From an uncultured Paenibacillaceae bacterium (GTDB lineage Bacteria; Bacillota; Bacilli; Paenibacillales; K13), in contig CAJXLT010000008.1 of NCBI GenBank assembly GCA_913056365.1, positions 93,309 through 157,308 on the forward strand: DNA of 64,000 nt, written 5' to 3'. The notes beneath the pieces were generated by a model. The model did no database searches. It saw nothing but the letters and a program-made list of their open reading frames with translations, and had not been told where the DNA came from. How positions within the stretch are numbered: position 1 is the stretch's first letter; the number at the start of each line of letters is the position of its first letter. This document shows positions 23,326-31,439 of the stretch, piece by piece. The translations under genes were made by a program, and so were the position numbers.

Positions 23326-24558
23326 CTAGAGGATGTATCCCAGGTAAGCTGGCTTCAATACTCGCTTATAGACACTATACAAGATAGGCTCCATGTGCTC
23401 CCAGGCATAAGATTCCTGCATGACACGGTATGCATTGTCACTCATCCGCTTCAGCAAGTCCCTTCGCTTGTGCAGATAGTGGATGGCGTACACATAGTCG
23501 GCTACAGAGGGCAACGGTTTGTCAATTACTAGCCCGCAGTGGTGTCTACGTATGAAGCTCTCCATTTCATGACACTTATTGACGAGTACCGGCACACCGT
23601 TGTTCAAGTAGCTAAAAAACTTATTAGGCATCGCGAACATATGATTCAACGAGAACGGAAGCTTATAATCGATCCAGCCAATATCTACATCAGCCATCTG
23701 TTGCGGGATCATATGGTAGTCGACCCAGCCGGACCGAAAGATCTTGCCGCGCAAATAAGGAGGGACAGCGAACGATTGATGACTGCGAACTCCACCGATA
23801 ATCTTGAAACGGAAGTCCAACTTGTTATTTGCTACCCTAGTAATTTCCAGAATGCGATCCGCACTTCCTCGTCTGGGGTCAATATTGCCTTCGTAGCACA
23901 TAGTCAGATGAGGCTTCCTGAAGTTTTTGGCAGTGCGGTTGCGAAGCAGAGGTGGTGAGTTGTAGATTACATCGATGCGCAGCTTCGGATTGATGGACAA
24001 GTACCACGTCTTCATGGAATCGGAGATGGCAATGATATGATCAACTTCCTTCAGCATCTCAAGCAGCGCCTTGTACAAGATAGTTTTCTTCTCCTGAGGG
24101 ATGGGCGCATACAAATCAGGTGTGAATTCGTGGCTATCATAGATTAGTTTTACATGCTTGCCTCGTGCTCTTAATTCCCGCTTAATGCAGACTCCGGCAT
24201 ACAAGGACAGATACTCATGAGCGTGATAAATGTCAGCTTGCTGCGCAAGTCCTGTCTTGATAAGCAAGTTGACATCCTTGGTCGTGCATTTGCCTGTATG
24301 CACATTCGCTATAAGCTGCTCCAATGTTTCACGGCGATCCTTATAAGTAACAATTCGGATACCTTCATGGATGAAGACAGGGCTCAAAAATTGTCTCGTG
24401 TATGGAGTACCATCAATGTTAAATAAATAGCCGTTCGTTCGCGGTGCGACAATGGTCACGTCATAGCCGGCTTTCAGCAGGCTCTTCGCTTCTTTCTTGA
24501 AAATGCGGGCATCCTGGAAGGGGTGGTGCTGGATCAGCTTGCAGATCTTGGTCGGCAC
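23326..24558 (-). CDS. Glycosyltransferase, GT4-like (GT-B fold)
   Basis: A 410-residue protein starting with KICKLIQHHPFQDARIFKKE and GYDVTIVAPR, the N-terminal Rossmann domain typical of GT4-like enzymes (family members often start H-x-x-x-D-x-R-I-x-x-K-E). Further on are YHAHEYLSLYAGV, YDSHEFTPDLY, MLKEVDHIIAISDSMKTWYL, and in the second domain MCYEGNIDPRRGSADRIL and FAMPNKFFSYLNNGVPVLV. The GTG at 24558 has AAGGAG at 7 bases; GTG 24567 abuts it. It is convergent with wecB. No operon partner is seen; it likely adds a sugar to the same surface glycan. Confidence 0.85.
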   Translation of the reverse strand: MPTKICKLIQHHPFQDARIFKKEAKSLLKAGYDVTIVAPRTNGYLFNIDGTPYTRQFLSPVFIHEGIRIVTYKDRRETLEQLIANVHTGKCTTKDVNLLIKTGLAQQADIYHAHEYLSLYAGVCIKRELRARGKHVKLIYDSHEFTPDLYAPIPQEKKTILYKALLEMLKEVDHIIAISDSMKTWYLSINPKLRIDVIYNSPPLLRNRTAKNFRKPHLTMCYEGNIDPRRGSADRILEITRVANNKLDFRFKIIGGVRSHQSFAVPPYLRGKIFRSGWVDYHMIPQQMADVDIGWIDYKLPFSLNHMFAMPNKFFSYLNNGVPVLVNKCHEMESFIRRHHCGLVIDKPLPSVADYVYAIHYLHKRRDLLKRMSDNAYRVMQESYAWEHMEPILYSVYKRVLKPAYLGYIL

Positions 24559-24672
24559 TGTACTCACTCCTTGTCAGAAAGGTTGTCTTGTACAATGTAT
24601 TAGAGCTGCAAGCCGGAAGGAACTGCGATCGTACCGAACAGCACGAAAATAGGTGTAAGCACATATGCGTAG

Positions 24673-25476
24673 TTATCCGTAACTCGGGAGCCGGTAGAAA
24701 GCTTTGGTGTTTTGCACAATAAGGGTGTGTGCCTCATGGAAGGAACAGCGCTTCAGGTCAGCGATTTCCTGAATAACCTGTCTGATCATTACAGGCTCAG
24801 TAATCTGCCCTGTGAAGGGTCCTTCGAACGGCCAAGGACCGTCGGTTTCCACCATCATTTGGTCTATCGGCATAATTGTGGCAAGTTGGCGAATTTCCGG
24901 CTCGTAGCATAGATCCGGTGTGAAGGAGACGCTGTACTGATTGGCAATGATGCGTTGGGTCACAGTGTGTGATCCTTTGAACCAATGGAAGTGAGCCTGC
25001 TTCACATTGTGCTTCTCCAGCAGTTCACAGGCTGCGTCTGCATCCGCATAGACGGCATGCAGCACAATCGGCTTGTCGAGCTCGCCGGCCAACTGTATGA
25101 ATTGATCGAGCAGCTCCAGATACGGCTGTGTATCGAACGTCTCGCCGGTCTGGCGCTTATCAAGCGCAGTGTAATAAGGAAGTCCGACTTCACCAACTGC
25201 CACCATGTCATCAGCATGGCTGCGTATCCATTGGAACAGCTCGGTACAAGCTGCTTCATCTGGAAGATCTTGCTCAGGGTGAAAGCCGAATGCTGGATGG
25301 ACGAATGTTGGATACAGCTGGGCTAGCTGAAGGTTGCGGCGGCAGGAATCCAGATGTCGGGATACGGTGATCAAGCCTTCTACTCGCGGTGCATTCTTTT
25401 CCTTCAGAAGAGGTTCCAGCATGGCAATAAGCTGATCCTTCTCATACATATCCAAGTGTATATGGGCATCAATCAT
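24673..25476 (-). CDS. TatD-family metal-dependent hydrolase
   Basis: A 267-residue TIM-barrel hydrolase. Metal ligands are visible as MIDAHIHLDMY at the N-terminus, AVGEVGLPYY (about 100), VLHAVYAD (about 146), HFHWFKGS (about 170) and ETDGPWPF (about 217). Members of this superfamily act as 3'-5' nucleases or uncharacterised hydrolases. ATG 25476 is preceded by GGAGGGAG. The start overlaps the stop of the thiZ-type ATPase gene by a few bases, which places it in the thiamine-precursor transporter operon. TatD-like hydrolases are often found with such transporters, so a role in processing a pyrimidine or thiamine breakdown product is possible but unproven. Confidence 0.85.
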   Translation of the reverse strand: MIDAHIHLDMYEKDQLIAMLEPLLKEKNAPRVEGLITVSRHLDSCRRNLQLAQLYPTFVHPAFGFHPEQDLPDEAACTELFQWIRSHADDMVAVGEVGLPYYTALDKRQTGETFDTQPYLELLDQFIQLAGELDKPIVLHAVYADADAACELLEKHNVKQAHFHWFKGSHTVTQRIIANQYSVSFTPDLCYEPEIRQLATIMPIDQMMVETDGPWPFEGPFTGQITEPVMIRQVIQEIADLKRCSFHEAHTLIVQNTKAFYRLPSYG

Positions 25477-26305
25477 GGCGGGCTCCCTCCTCTTCCTTCG
25501 CGGATAACAGCAGTTCATACAGCTGTCCGCGCAATGCCGCGAATTGTGGCTCGAGCAGCAAGCGTCGGTCTCTGGGACGTGGGAATGGCACGGCAATCTC
25601 CTGCAATACTTGCGTCGGCTTGGCTGATAAGACGTATAGGCGGTCGGACAAATACAAGGCTTCCTCGATGCTGTGCGTTACGAACAGCACCGTGCGCCGT
25701 TCCTGCTCCCACTGGTTGAGCAGCCAATGCTGCATCTCCTGTCGGGTCAAGGCGTCCAATGCAGCGAACGGTTCGTCCAGACACATGACGTCTCTTCGTC
25801 CGAGCAATGCCCGTACGAATGCGGCGCGCTGCTGCATGCCGCCTGACAGCTGATGCGGCAGTGAGCGTTCATAGCCTTCCAACCCGGCTTTCTGCAAGGC
25901 ACTGCGAGCCATGGACAATGCAGTCCTCGCAGGAACGCCGTCCAGCTGAAGCGGAAGCGCTGCATTCTGCTCCACTGTACGCCATGGGAACATCGCGCTG
26001 TCCTGAGGCATGTAGCTGACCAAGCCGCGCTTGCCTGCGATATCGCGACCGTCGAGCATGATGCGTCCGTGGTCAGGGCGATACAAGCCGCCGAGCAGCA
26101 GGAATAGCGTGCTCTTACCGCTACCTGAGGGTCCTAGTATGGAGACGAATTCCCCTTCACGCACGTGCAGATCGATACCGTCCAGTACGCGCGTGTCGTT
26201 GCCGTCTTCTCGAAATGACTTGACAATGTCTTCGAATTGCAGCTTGATGTTGTCAGATGAAGACGGTGTCTCATTGACCTCTCCAGTATTTTGGGTATTC
26301 TTCAA
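25469..26305 (-). CDS. thiZ: ABC transporter ATPase for thiamine precursor (ThiZ type)
   Basis: A 278-residue ABC ATPase. Walker A is GPSGSGKST (about residue 58), the Q-loop is MPQDSAMFPWRTV, the signature is HQLSGGMQQRAAFVRALLG, and Walker B is VMCLDEPFAALDALTRQEM. The M-P-Q-D and F-P-W-R pattern belongs to the nitrate/sulfonate/taurine/HMP importer group. It sits between the permease gene (4-base overlap) and the tatD gene, downstream of a TPP riboswitch, so it should energise uptake of a thiamine pyrimidine precursor such as HMP. Confidence 0.88.
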   Translation of the reverse strand: MKNTQNTGEVNETPSSSDNIKLQFEDIVKSFREDGNDTRVLDGIDLHVREGEFVSILGPSGSGKSTLFLLLGGLYRPDHGRIMLDGRDIAGKRGLVSYMPQDSAMFPWRTVEQNAALPLQLDGVPARTALSMARSALQKAGLEGYERSLPHQLSGGMQQRAAFVRALLGRRDVMCLDEPFAALDALTRQEMQHWLLNQWEQERRTVLFVTHSIEEALYLSDRLYVLSAKPTQVLQEIAVPFPRPRDRRLLLEPQFAALRGQLYELLLSAKEEEGARHD

Positions 26306-27096
26306 GGTCTGCTACCTCCTTCGGTACCAGCATGGAGGCTGTGTGTCTTCCATCGGGTGAAGCGCCATTCCAGCAATCGGGACAAGCCGACCATGAGCAA
26401 GCTGAGCACGATAATGACGATGACACTAACGAATACTCGATCCATGCGGAAGGAGGCATAGGACATCATCATATATTTACCGATTCCTTGGCTACCGCCG
26501 ACCCATTCGGCAATGACCGCTCCCATGACGCTGTAGGTAGCTGCAATCTTCACGCCAGCGAACAAGTAAGGGAGAGAATAAGGCAGCTCCAGCTTCAATA
26601 AGAGCTGCAAGCGGCTCGCACCGGTCATCAGCATGTAGCTGCGCATAGCCCTGTCCGCCTGGGCCAGTCCATTCATCGTTGCGACGAGCACAGGGAAGAA
26701 GCAGACGAGCACAATAATGACAATCTTCGGTGTAAGACCGAACCCGAACCAGAAGATGAGCAGCATACTGAGCACGATTATTGGGATGTTCTGCGATAAG
26801 ATCATGAGCGGATAGAATGCCCGGTTCAAGAATGGCGAGATGTGCAGTAGCAGAGCGCCCGCAATACCGATTGCAATACCGATAGCCGTCCCGGTCAGCA
26901 TCACTTTAACGGTAATCCATGTATGGGCAAGCACCTGCGGATAACTCTTCATCGACTCTTGTGCGACATCGATCGGGGAAGGCACATGCCACTTCTCTAC
27001 ACCGGACAAGTCTACGGCAGCTTGCCAGCCAATGACGAGCGCTGTAATGACGAGCGCAGGCGGCCACCATTTGTACACAAATGCACCTATGCTCAT
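26302..27096 (-). CDS. thiX: ABC transporter permease for thiamine precursor (ThiX type)
   Basis: A 264-residue permease with six or so membrane segments. The binding-protein-dependent transport signature is SRLQLLLKLELPYSLPYLFA followed by GVKIA (about residues 155-180), and AEWVGGSQGIGKYM is typical of the SsuC/TauC/ThiX group. HVPSPIDVAQESMKSYPQVL near the N-terminus is the usual lead-in. It works with the ThiZ-type ATPase (overlapping start) and the ThiY-type lipoprotein. TPP-riboswitch control of the operon identifies the substrate class. Confidence 0.88.
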   Translation of the reverse strand: MSIGAFVYKWWPPALVITALVIGWQAAVDLSGVEKWHVPSPIDVAQESMKSYPQVLAHTWITVKVMLTGTAIGIAIGIAGALLLHISPFLNRAFYPLMILSQNIPIIVLSMLLIFWFGFGLTPKIVIIVLVCFFPVLVATMNGLAQADRAMRSYMLMTGASRLQLLLKLELPYSLPYLFAGVKIAATYSVMGAVIAEWVGGSQGIGKYMMMSYASFRMDRVFVSVIVIIVLSLLMVGLSRLLEWRFTRWKTHSLHAGTEGGSRP

Positions 27097-27102
27097 TGCG
27101 CT

Positions 27103-27396
27103 CTATGCATCATACTTCTCGGTCAGCTTGTCCATGGAAGCGCCGGAAGGGTTGTAATAAATCTTCACCTGTGAAATAACGTTGGGGCTGCCGAAGTCGA
27201 TCATCTCTTCATTCATTTGTTTGACGATATCGAGCAGCTTGTCGAGCTCGCCTTCCATCGTAGTCTCCAGCGGTCCAACGCGATACTTCACACCGGATGC
27301 CTGAATGACGGCAATCGCTCGGTCTACATACGGAATGATATCATCGTTATCCTTGGTCTTCGGTAATATCTGAATACTTACAAGTGCATTGGCCAT
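27103..27396 (-). CDS. Thiamine-binding-fold protein (MTH1187/YqgV family)
   Basis: A 97-residue protein of the family PF01910, a ferredoxin-like fold that binds thiamine or HMP in characterised members. Features are ALVSIQILPK at the N-terminus, YVDRAIAVIQASGVKYRVGP, and LETTMEGELDKLLDIV. It has no signal peptide, so it acts in the cytoplasm. It is encoded between the lipoprotein and permease genes of the transporter. That suggests it senses or carries the imported precursor; the exact role is unknown. A hairpin with four T lies just upstream of it. Confidence 0.87.
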   Translation of the reverse strand: MANALVSIQILPKTKDNDDIIPYVDRAIAVIQASGVKYRVGPLETTMEGELDKLLDIVKQMNEEMIDFGSPNVISQVKIYYNPSGASMDKLTEKYDA

Positions 27397-27429
27397 CGTA
27401 TTCGTCCTCCTCTTGTTGCAGGTAATGGA

Positions 27430-27469
27430 TAAAAGACGCCGCAGGACGCTAGCAGCGCCCCCGGCGTCT
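27430..27469 (-). terminator. Intra-operon hairpin after thiY
   Basis: On the minus strand AGACGCCG and CGGCGTCT form an 8-bp stem followed by TTTTAT. It lies between the binding-protein gene and the next gene of the operon, the usual place for partial termination that lets the binding protein be made in excess. Confidence 0.65.
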
Positions 27470-27479
27470 GATCCCTTGC

Positions 27480-28559
27480 TTATTGTGGCAGGAATTCATT
27501 CGTAAATGCTTGTTCCGCGTCCAGTTCTTGCTCAAGCAGCTCATGTTCAAGCATCCAGCCGGCATAGTTCTCCCATACTTCCAGCTTCTGCTCACCCCAG
27601 CGCGGCGCCTCCGCTTGGTATTGATCTGCCAGCCATATCTGACTTGCCTTCACAAGCTCACTGTCTAAGTCAGGCTCGGCATTTAGCAATATATTCGCAG
27701 CTTCTTCCGGCTGCTCGATAGCATAGGCATATCCCTTGGAGGTAGCTGCCATGAATGCCTTCACGGTGTCTGCATCTTCTTCGATCATACGCTCACTCGC
27801 TATGAGCACCGGCGTATAATAGTCGAGCTTCTCCGAGAGATCGCGCAAGTAAATCATGTTCAGCGGCACGTCCTTGAGCTCGGCCTGCACACCGTCCCAG
27901 CCGTAGTAGATCCAGCCGAAATCAATGTCCTTCTCCACTGCAGTGAAGAACTCTGTATAGCCGGTATCAAGCACTGTCAGCTGCTCATAATCGGCACCGT
28001 CTGCTTCCATGACAGATTGAATGGTTGCAATTTCGGACGGAGAACCCCAGCCCCCGTACACCTTGCCTTCGAAGTCAGTTGGTGAAGTAATTCCCTTGTC
28101 TGCCGGAGAAGCGAATCCGGATGTGTTGTGTTGAATGACAGCTGCGATAGATACGATCGGAATCGGGCTTTCGCTCGTTCTGGCTACCGTTACATTCTCT
28201 TGATAGCTGACCCCGAACTGTACGTTACCGGCAGCGACAGCTGTTTCTACGCCTGTCTCTCCAGCCGAGATGATCGTAACGTCAAGACCTTCCTCTTCAT
28301 AATAGCCGTTGCTTTGTGCGACGTACATGCCGGTATGATTCGTATTCGGTGTCCAGTCCAGCATTACGGTCACTTCCTTAAGGCTCTGTTCTTCTTGATT
28401 CTCTGATTGGGCTTCGTTATTACCCCCGTTGCCAGCCCCATTCGCCGTGTTGTTCGATGTCTCGCTCTGCGTTCCGTTCTCATTGGCGGTATTCCCGCAG
28501 CCTGCCGTCAATATGACAACTAAGGCGAATGCGAGCAGGATCGTCCAAGTCTTCTTCAT
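27480..28559 (-). CDS. thiY: Substrate-binding lipoprotein for thiamine precursor (ThiY type)
   Basis: A 359-residue lipoprotein. The signal peptide with lipobox is LVVILTAGCGNT (Cys near residue 21), followed by a low-complexity Asn/Glu/Gly linker to about residue 60. The NMT1/THI5-like domain starts with VTVMLDWTPNTNHTGMYVAQ. The W-T-P-N-T-N-H-T-G motif is characteristic of binding proteins for HMP and related pyrimidines. GNVQFGVSYQENVTVA and GWGSPSEIATIQ follow. It is the first gene behind the TPP riboswitch and delivers the precursor to ThiX/ThiZ. Confidence 0.9.
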   Translation of the reverse strand: MKKTWTILLAFALVVILTAGCGNTANENGTQSETSNNTANGAGNGGNNEAQSENQEEQSLKEVTVMLDWTPNTNHTGMYVAQSNGYYEEEGLDVTIISAGETGVETAVAAGNVQFGVSYQENVTVARTSESPIPIVSIAAVIQHNTSGFASPADKGITSPTDFEGKVYGGWGSPSEIATIQSVMEADGADYEQLTVLDTGYTEFFTAVEKDIDFGWIYYGWDGVQAELKDVPLNMIYLRDLSEKLDYYTPVLIASERMIEEDADTVKAFMAATSKGYAYAIEQPEEAANILLNAEPDLDSELVKASQIWLADQYQAEAPRWGEQKLEVWENYAGWMLEHELLEQELDAEQAFTNEFLPQ

Positions 28560-28617
28560 GTTGTGTCCACTCCTTTATCTATAAGTCTTGCATGATGGCT
28601 TGAAGTTGGCAGAACAC

Positions 28618-28641
28618 AAAAAAAGCTCCCCATAGGGAAGC
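28618..28641 (-). terminator. TPP riboswitch terminator
   Basis: On the minus strand GCTTCCC-tat-GGGGAGC followed by seven T, between the TPP aptamer and thiY. It is the likely off-state hairpin when TPP is bound. Confidence 0.85.
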
Positions 28642-28671
28642 GAGTATGTGCATATGCACGATAAGTGCGCT

Positions 28672-28762
28672 CGAAGTCCCTACGCTGGCATTACCCAGAT
28701 CAGGTCAGAGGGTCAGTATCTTAGCGGGATACAATCTCAGCCGGCCTATTCCGGCACCCCTG
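28672..28762 (-). ncRNA. TPP riboswitch (THI element)
   Basis: On the minus strand: GGGGTGCCGG, GGCTGAGATTGTATCCC, GACCCTCTGACCTGATCTGG and GTAATGCCAGCGTAGGGA. The CTGAGA pyrimidine pocket and the ACCTGATCTGGNTAATNCCAGCG block are the diagnostic parts of the TPP aptamer, and both are intact. The downstream terminator and thiXYZ-type genes fit TPP repression of precursor uptake. Confidence 0.96.
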
Positions 28763-28794
28763 AAGCAATATTTGGCTTGTCAACTCCAGCCTCT

Positions 28795-28822
28795 ATTATA
28801 ACAAATCGAGTGCCAGTGTCTA
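28795..28822 (-). promoter_or_regulatory. Sigma-A promoter of the TPP-controlled operon
   Basis: On the minus strand TAGACA (28822-28817), a 16-base spacer and perfect TATAAT (28800-28795), about 35 bases upstream of the aptamer. Confidence 0.65.
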
Positions 28823-28993
28823 TAGCCGTTAAGAAGTGCTGTAACAAAATGTTTGAAATTGACGGCGACTGCTGTGATATGGCTCACAGTTGAAGCAAGC
28901 AGCGGAAGCTTACAATGGAGCGACTAGCATGAGTCCATTCAACATTCGATTAGACAGCAATGGTGATGACATCATTGGGAAGGAGGGTAAGCC

Positions 28994-29161
28994 ATGGCAG
29001 AGCCTGTCATTAAGCGAGACAATTCGGAAGCAGCCAAGTCGACAGAACAGACAACAGAGAAGTCCACGCTCAAGGGCACGTTCGTGTCGGTTATGATATT
29101 AGGCGGATTTCTGCTGCTTTCGTGGTTGCTAGTCTTCATGCTGTTCCTATCCAGACAATAA
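28994..29161 (+). CDS. Small one-helix subunit of ba3-type oxidase (subunit IIa-like)
   Basis: A 55-residue protein with a polar N-terminal half (KRDNSEAAKSTEQTTEKST) and one hydrophobic helix near the C-terminus (VMILGGFLLLSWLLVFMLF). Its position just before the subunit II gene, size and single helix match the small subunit IIa of ba3-type cytochrome c oxidases (CbaD in Thermus). ATG 28994 follows AGGAGGGTAAG. It is shorter than most automatic gene-calling limits and could be missed. The assignment rests on context and topology rather than a sequence motif. Confidence 0.75.
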   Translation: MAEPVIKRDNSEAAKSTEQTTEKSTLKGTFVSVMILGGFLLLSWLLVFMLFLSRQ

Positions 29162-29175
29162 GGACAAGAGGGGGA

Positions 29176-29649
29176 ATGAATGTGCATATTCACAAGCTGG
29201 AGAAAATATGGCTAACCTTCGGGATTGCCATGCTGATCGTCTTTCTCGTCGTGCTCGGTGTGGCGACCTTCTCTATGGGGATGGCGCCGCCAAGCCATTC
29301 TCATGCTATCGATCCCGAGCAAATCGAGAACACACCGCCCTTCGACGAACCGGGGTTGAAGCAGGTGGGTGAGAATGAATATGAAGCCGTCATGATCGCA
29401 TACACCTTCGGCTACAAGCCGAACGATCTCACCGTACCGGTCGGGGCGACGGTGCACTTCAAGGTTACGAGTCCAGATGTCGTCCACGGGTTCGCCATTC
29501 CGAATACGAACGTGAACATGATGATTGTGCCGGGAGAAGTCAATCACATCACATACACCTTCGATGAAGCGGGAGAATATCTCGTACTCTGCAACGAATA
29601 TTGCGGCGGCGGGCATGAATTTATGCGAACCGTCATTACCGTACAATAA
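29176..29649 (+). CDS. Cytochrome c oxidase subunit II, ba3 type
   Basis: A 157-residue protein with one N-terminal membrane anchor (about residues 8-33) and an extracytoplasmic cupredoxin domain holding the CuA centre. The CuA ligands are visible: DVVHGFAIPNTN (His) and LVLCNEYCGGGHEFM (C-x3-C-x3-H-x2-M). The single membrane helix and compact size mark the ba3 branch, which has a single anchor, rather than the caa3 type. ATG 29176 follows AAGAGGGGG. It lies between the 55-residue subunit and subunit I, separated by 14 and 27 bases. Confidence 0.93.
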   Translation: MNVHIHKLEKIWLTFGIAMLIVFLVVLGVATFSMGMAPPSHSHAIDPEQIENTPPFDEPGLKQVGENEYEAVMIAYTFGYKPNDLTVPVGATVHFKVTSPDVVHGFAIPNTNVNMMIVPGEVNHITYTFDEAGEYLVLCNEYCGGGHEFMRTVITVQ

Positions 29650-29676
29650 ACCTTCCACATAGAAAGGATGAACAAG

Positions 29677-31317
29677 ATGGAGCATCCGGTTGATCGCAGA
29701 GATTCGCGTCTTGTGCTTTCCCATATTATATTTGCTTATATCGCTATGCTGCTTGGCGGGATTGCCGGGCTGCTGCAAGGTCTAGTACGCGGCGGTATGA
29801 TTGAGCTGCCTGCCGGCATAGGCTATTACCAGCTGCTTACGGCGCATGGTGTGCTGATGGCTTTAGTATTCACAACCTTCTTCATTATCGGCTTCCTCTA
29901 CTCCACTGCGGTCAAGACCTTAGGAGGGAAGTTGTTGCCAGTTGCACGAAACCTAGGTTGGCTCGGCTTCATTCATATGGCGTTCGGCACGCTGCTTGCT
30001 ACGGTCATGATCTTGCTGAACAAGGCGACAGTGTTGTATACGTTCTACGCTCCGATGCAAGCATCGCCGTTCTTCTATGTAGCGCTCGTGTTCATTGTAG
30101 TAGGCAGCTGGATGAGCGGTTTTGGACTTTTCTATCAATATAAGGTGTGGAGAAGAGAACACAAGGGTAAGCTATCCCCGCTGCTGGCCTTCATGGCGAT
30201 AGTGACCATGCTGCTGTGGCAAATTGCGACGATCGGTGTTGCTTTGGAAGTACTGCTGCAGCTAATCCCGTGGTCATTCGGCTGGGTAGAGACGGTGAAT
30301 GTCATGTTAAGCCGCACCTTGTTCTGGTATTTCGGCCATCCGCTGGTCTATTTCTGGCTGCTGCCTGCTTACATGTGCTGGTATGTGATGATTCCGAAAA
30401 TTATTGGAGGCAAAATCTTCAGTGATGCGCTGGCTCGCCTATCGTTTATTCTGTTCCTGTTGTTTTCCATCCCGGTTGGCTTCCATCATCAGCTGATGGA
30501 ACCAGGCATCTCCCCCTTCTGGAAGTACTTGCAGGTAGTGCTGACCTTCATGGTTGTTATTCCATCACTGATGACGGCTTTTTCCCTGTTCGCCACGTTC
30601 GAAATTAGCGGCAGAGAGAAGGGAGGCAGAGGACTGTTCGGCTGGTGGAAGCTGCTTCCCTGGAAGGATGTCCGCTTCTTCGCGCCATTCGTCGGCATGC
30701 TCGTCTTCATTCCCGCCGGAGCTGGAGGGCTGATTAATGCAAGCAATCAGATGAATGCGGTCGTGCATAATACGTTGTGGGTAACCGGTCATTTTCATTT
30801 GACCGTTGCCACAAGTGTGGCCTTAACGTTCTTCGGTATCACATATTGGCTCGTCCCGGCGATGAGTGGTCGAACGCTGACAGCAAGAATGAACAAGCTG
30901 GGCATAATTCAGACAATCCTCTGGGCTATCGGTATGTTCTTCATGTCCGGCTCCATGCATACAGTCGGCCTGTTCGGCTCACCGCGCAGAACGGCCTATA
31001 CGACTTATGGCGATCATCCGGATGCAGTGCTGTGGATGCCCTATCATGTAGCTATGGCGATTGGCGGAACCATTCTGTTCATTGCGGTGCTGTTGATGAT
31101 CTACAACCTGTTCGCGCTCATGCGGACACCGCAAGGATATACGGAATACCCGATAGCTGAAGTGACGGAGCACGCTGAGTCTACGCCGCCCCTGCTCGAA
31201 CGGTGGGGGGTCTGGATTTCACTTGTCGTCGTCTTGATTCTGCTAGCCTATACGGTGCCTGTAATGGAAATGTTGCAGCATGATGTACCAGGGTCCAAAG
31301 GCTTTGTGACTTGGTAA
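29677..31317 (+). CDS. Cytochrome c oxidase subunit I, ba3 type
   Basis: A 546-residue haem-copper oxidase core with about 13 membrane helices. It reduces oxygen to water and pumps protons. Haem and CuB ligands are seen in LTAHGVLMALVF (low-spin haem His, near residue 48), WYFGHPLVYFWLLPAY (CuB His and Tyr cross-link region, about 220), GFHHQLMEPG (two CuB His) and VTGHFHLTVATS (haem ligands, about 370). The pattern lacks the D-channel motif of A-type enzymes, as expected for B-type (ba3). ATG 29677 is 9 bases after AAAGG; ATG 29668 abuts it. Last gene of the operon. Confidence 0.94.
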   Translation: MEHPVDRRDSRLVLSHIIFAYIAMLLGGIAGLLQGLVRGGMIELPAGIGYYQLLTAHGVLMALVFTTFFIIGFLYSTAVKTLGGKLLPVARNLGWLGFIHMAFGTLLATVMILLNKATVLYTFYAPMQASPFFYVALVFIVVGSWMSGFGLFYQYKVWRREHKGKLSPLLAFMAIVTMLLWQIATIGVALEVLLQLIPWSFGWVETVNVMLSRTLFWYFGHPLVYFWLLPAYMCWYVMIPKIIGGKIFSDALARLSFILFLLFSIPVGFHHQLMEPGISPFWKYLQVVLTFMVVIPSLMTAFSLFATFEISGREKGGRGLFGWWKLLPWKDVRFFAPFVGMLVFIPAGAGGLINASNQMNAVVHNTLWVTGHFHLTVATSVALTFFGITYWLVPAMSGRTLTARMNKLGIIQTILWAIGMFFMSGSMHTVGLFGSPRRTAYTTYGDHPDAVLWMPYHVAMAIGGTILFIAVLLMIYNLFALMRTPQGYTEYPIAEVTEHAESTPPLLERWGVWISLVVVLILLAYTVPVMEMLQHDVPGSKGFVTW

Positions 31318-31367
31318 TCATTTGCACCCGCCTTGGTATAGGGCATGTGTTCACGGGAACGTACAAT

Positions 31368-31417
31368 AGCCCGCTATCTCTGACTAGGACAAGTGCAGAG
31401 GCAGCGGGCTTATTTAT
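31368..31417. terminator. Terminator between oxidase operon and convergent gene
   Basis: AGCCCGCT and AGCGGGCT form an 8-bp stem over a long loop, followed by TTATTTATT on the plus strand. It lies between convergent genes. Confidence 0.65.
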
Positions 31418-31439
31418 TAGGAGCATACAGATCAATCGG

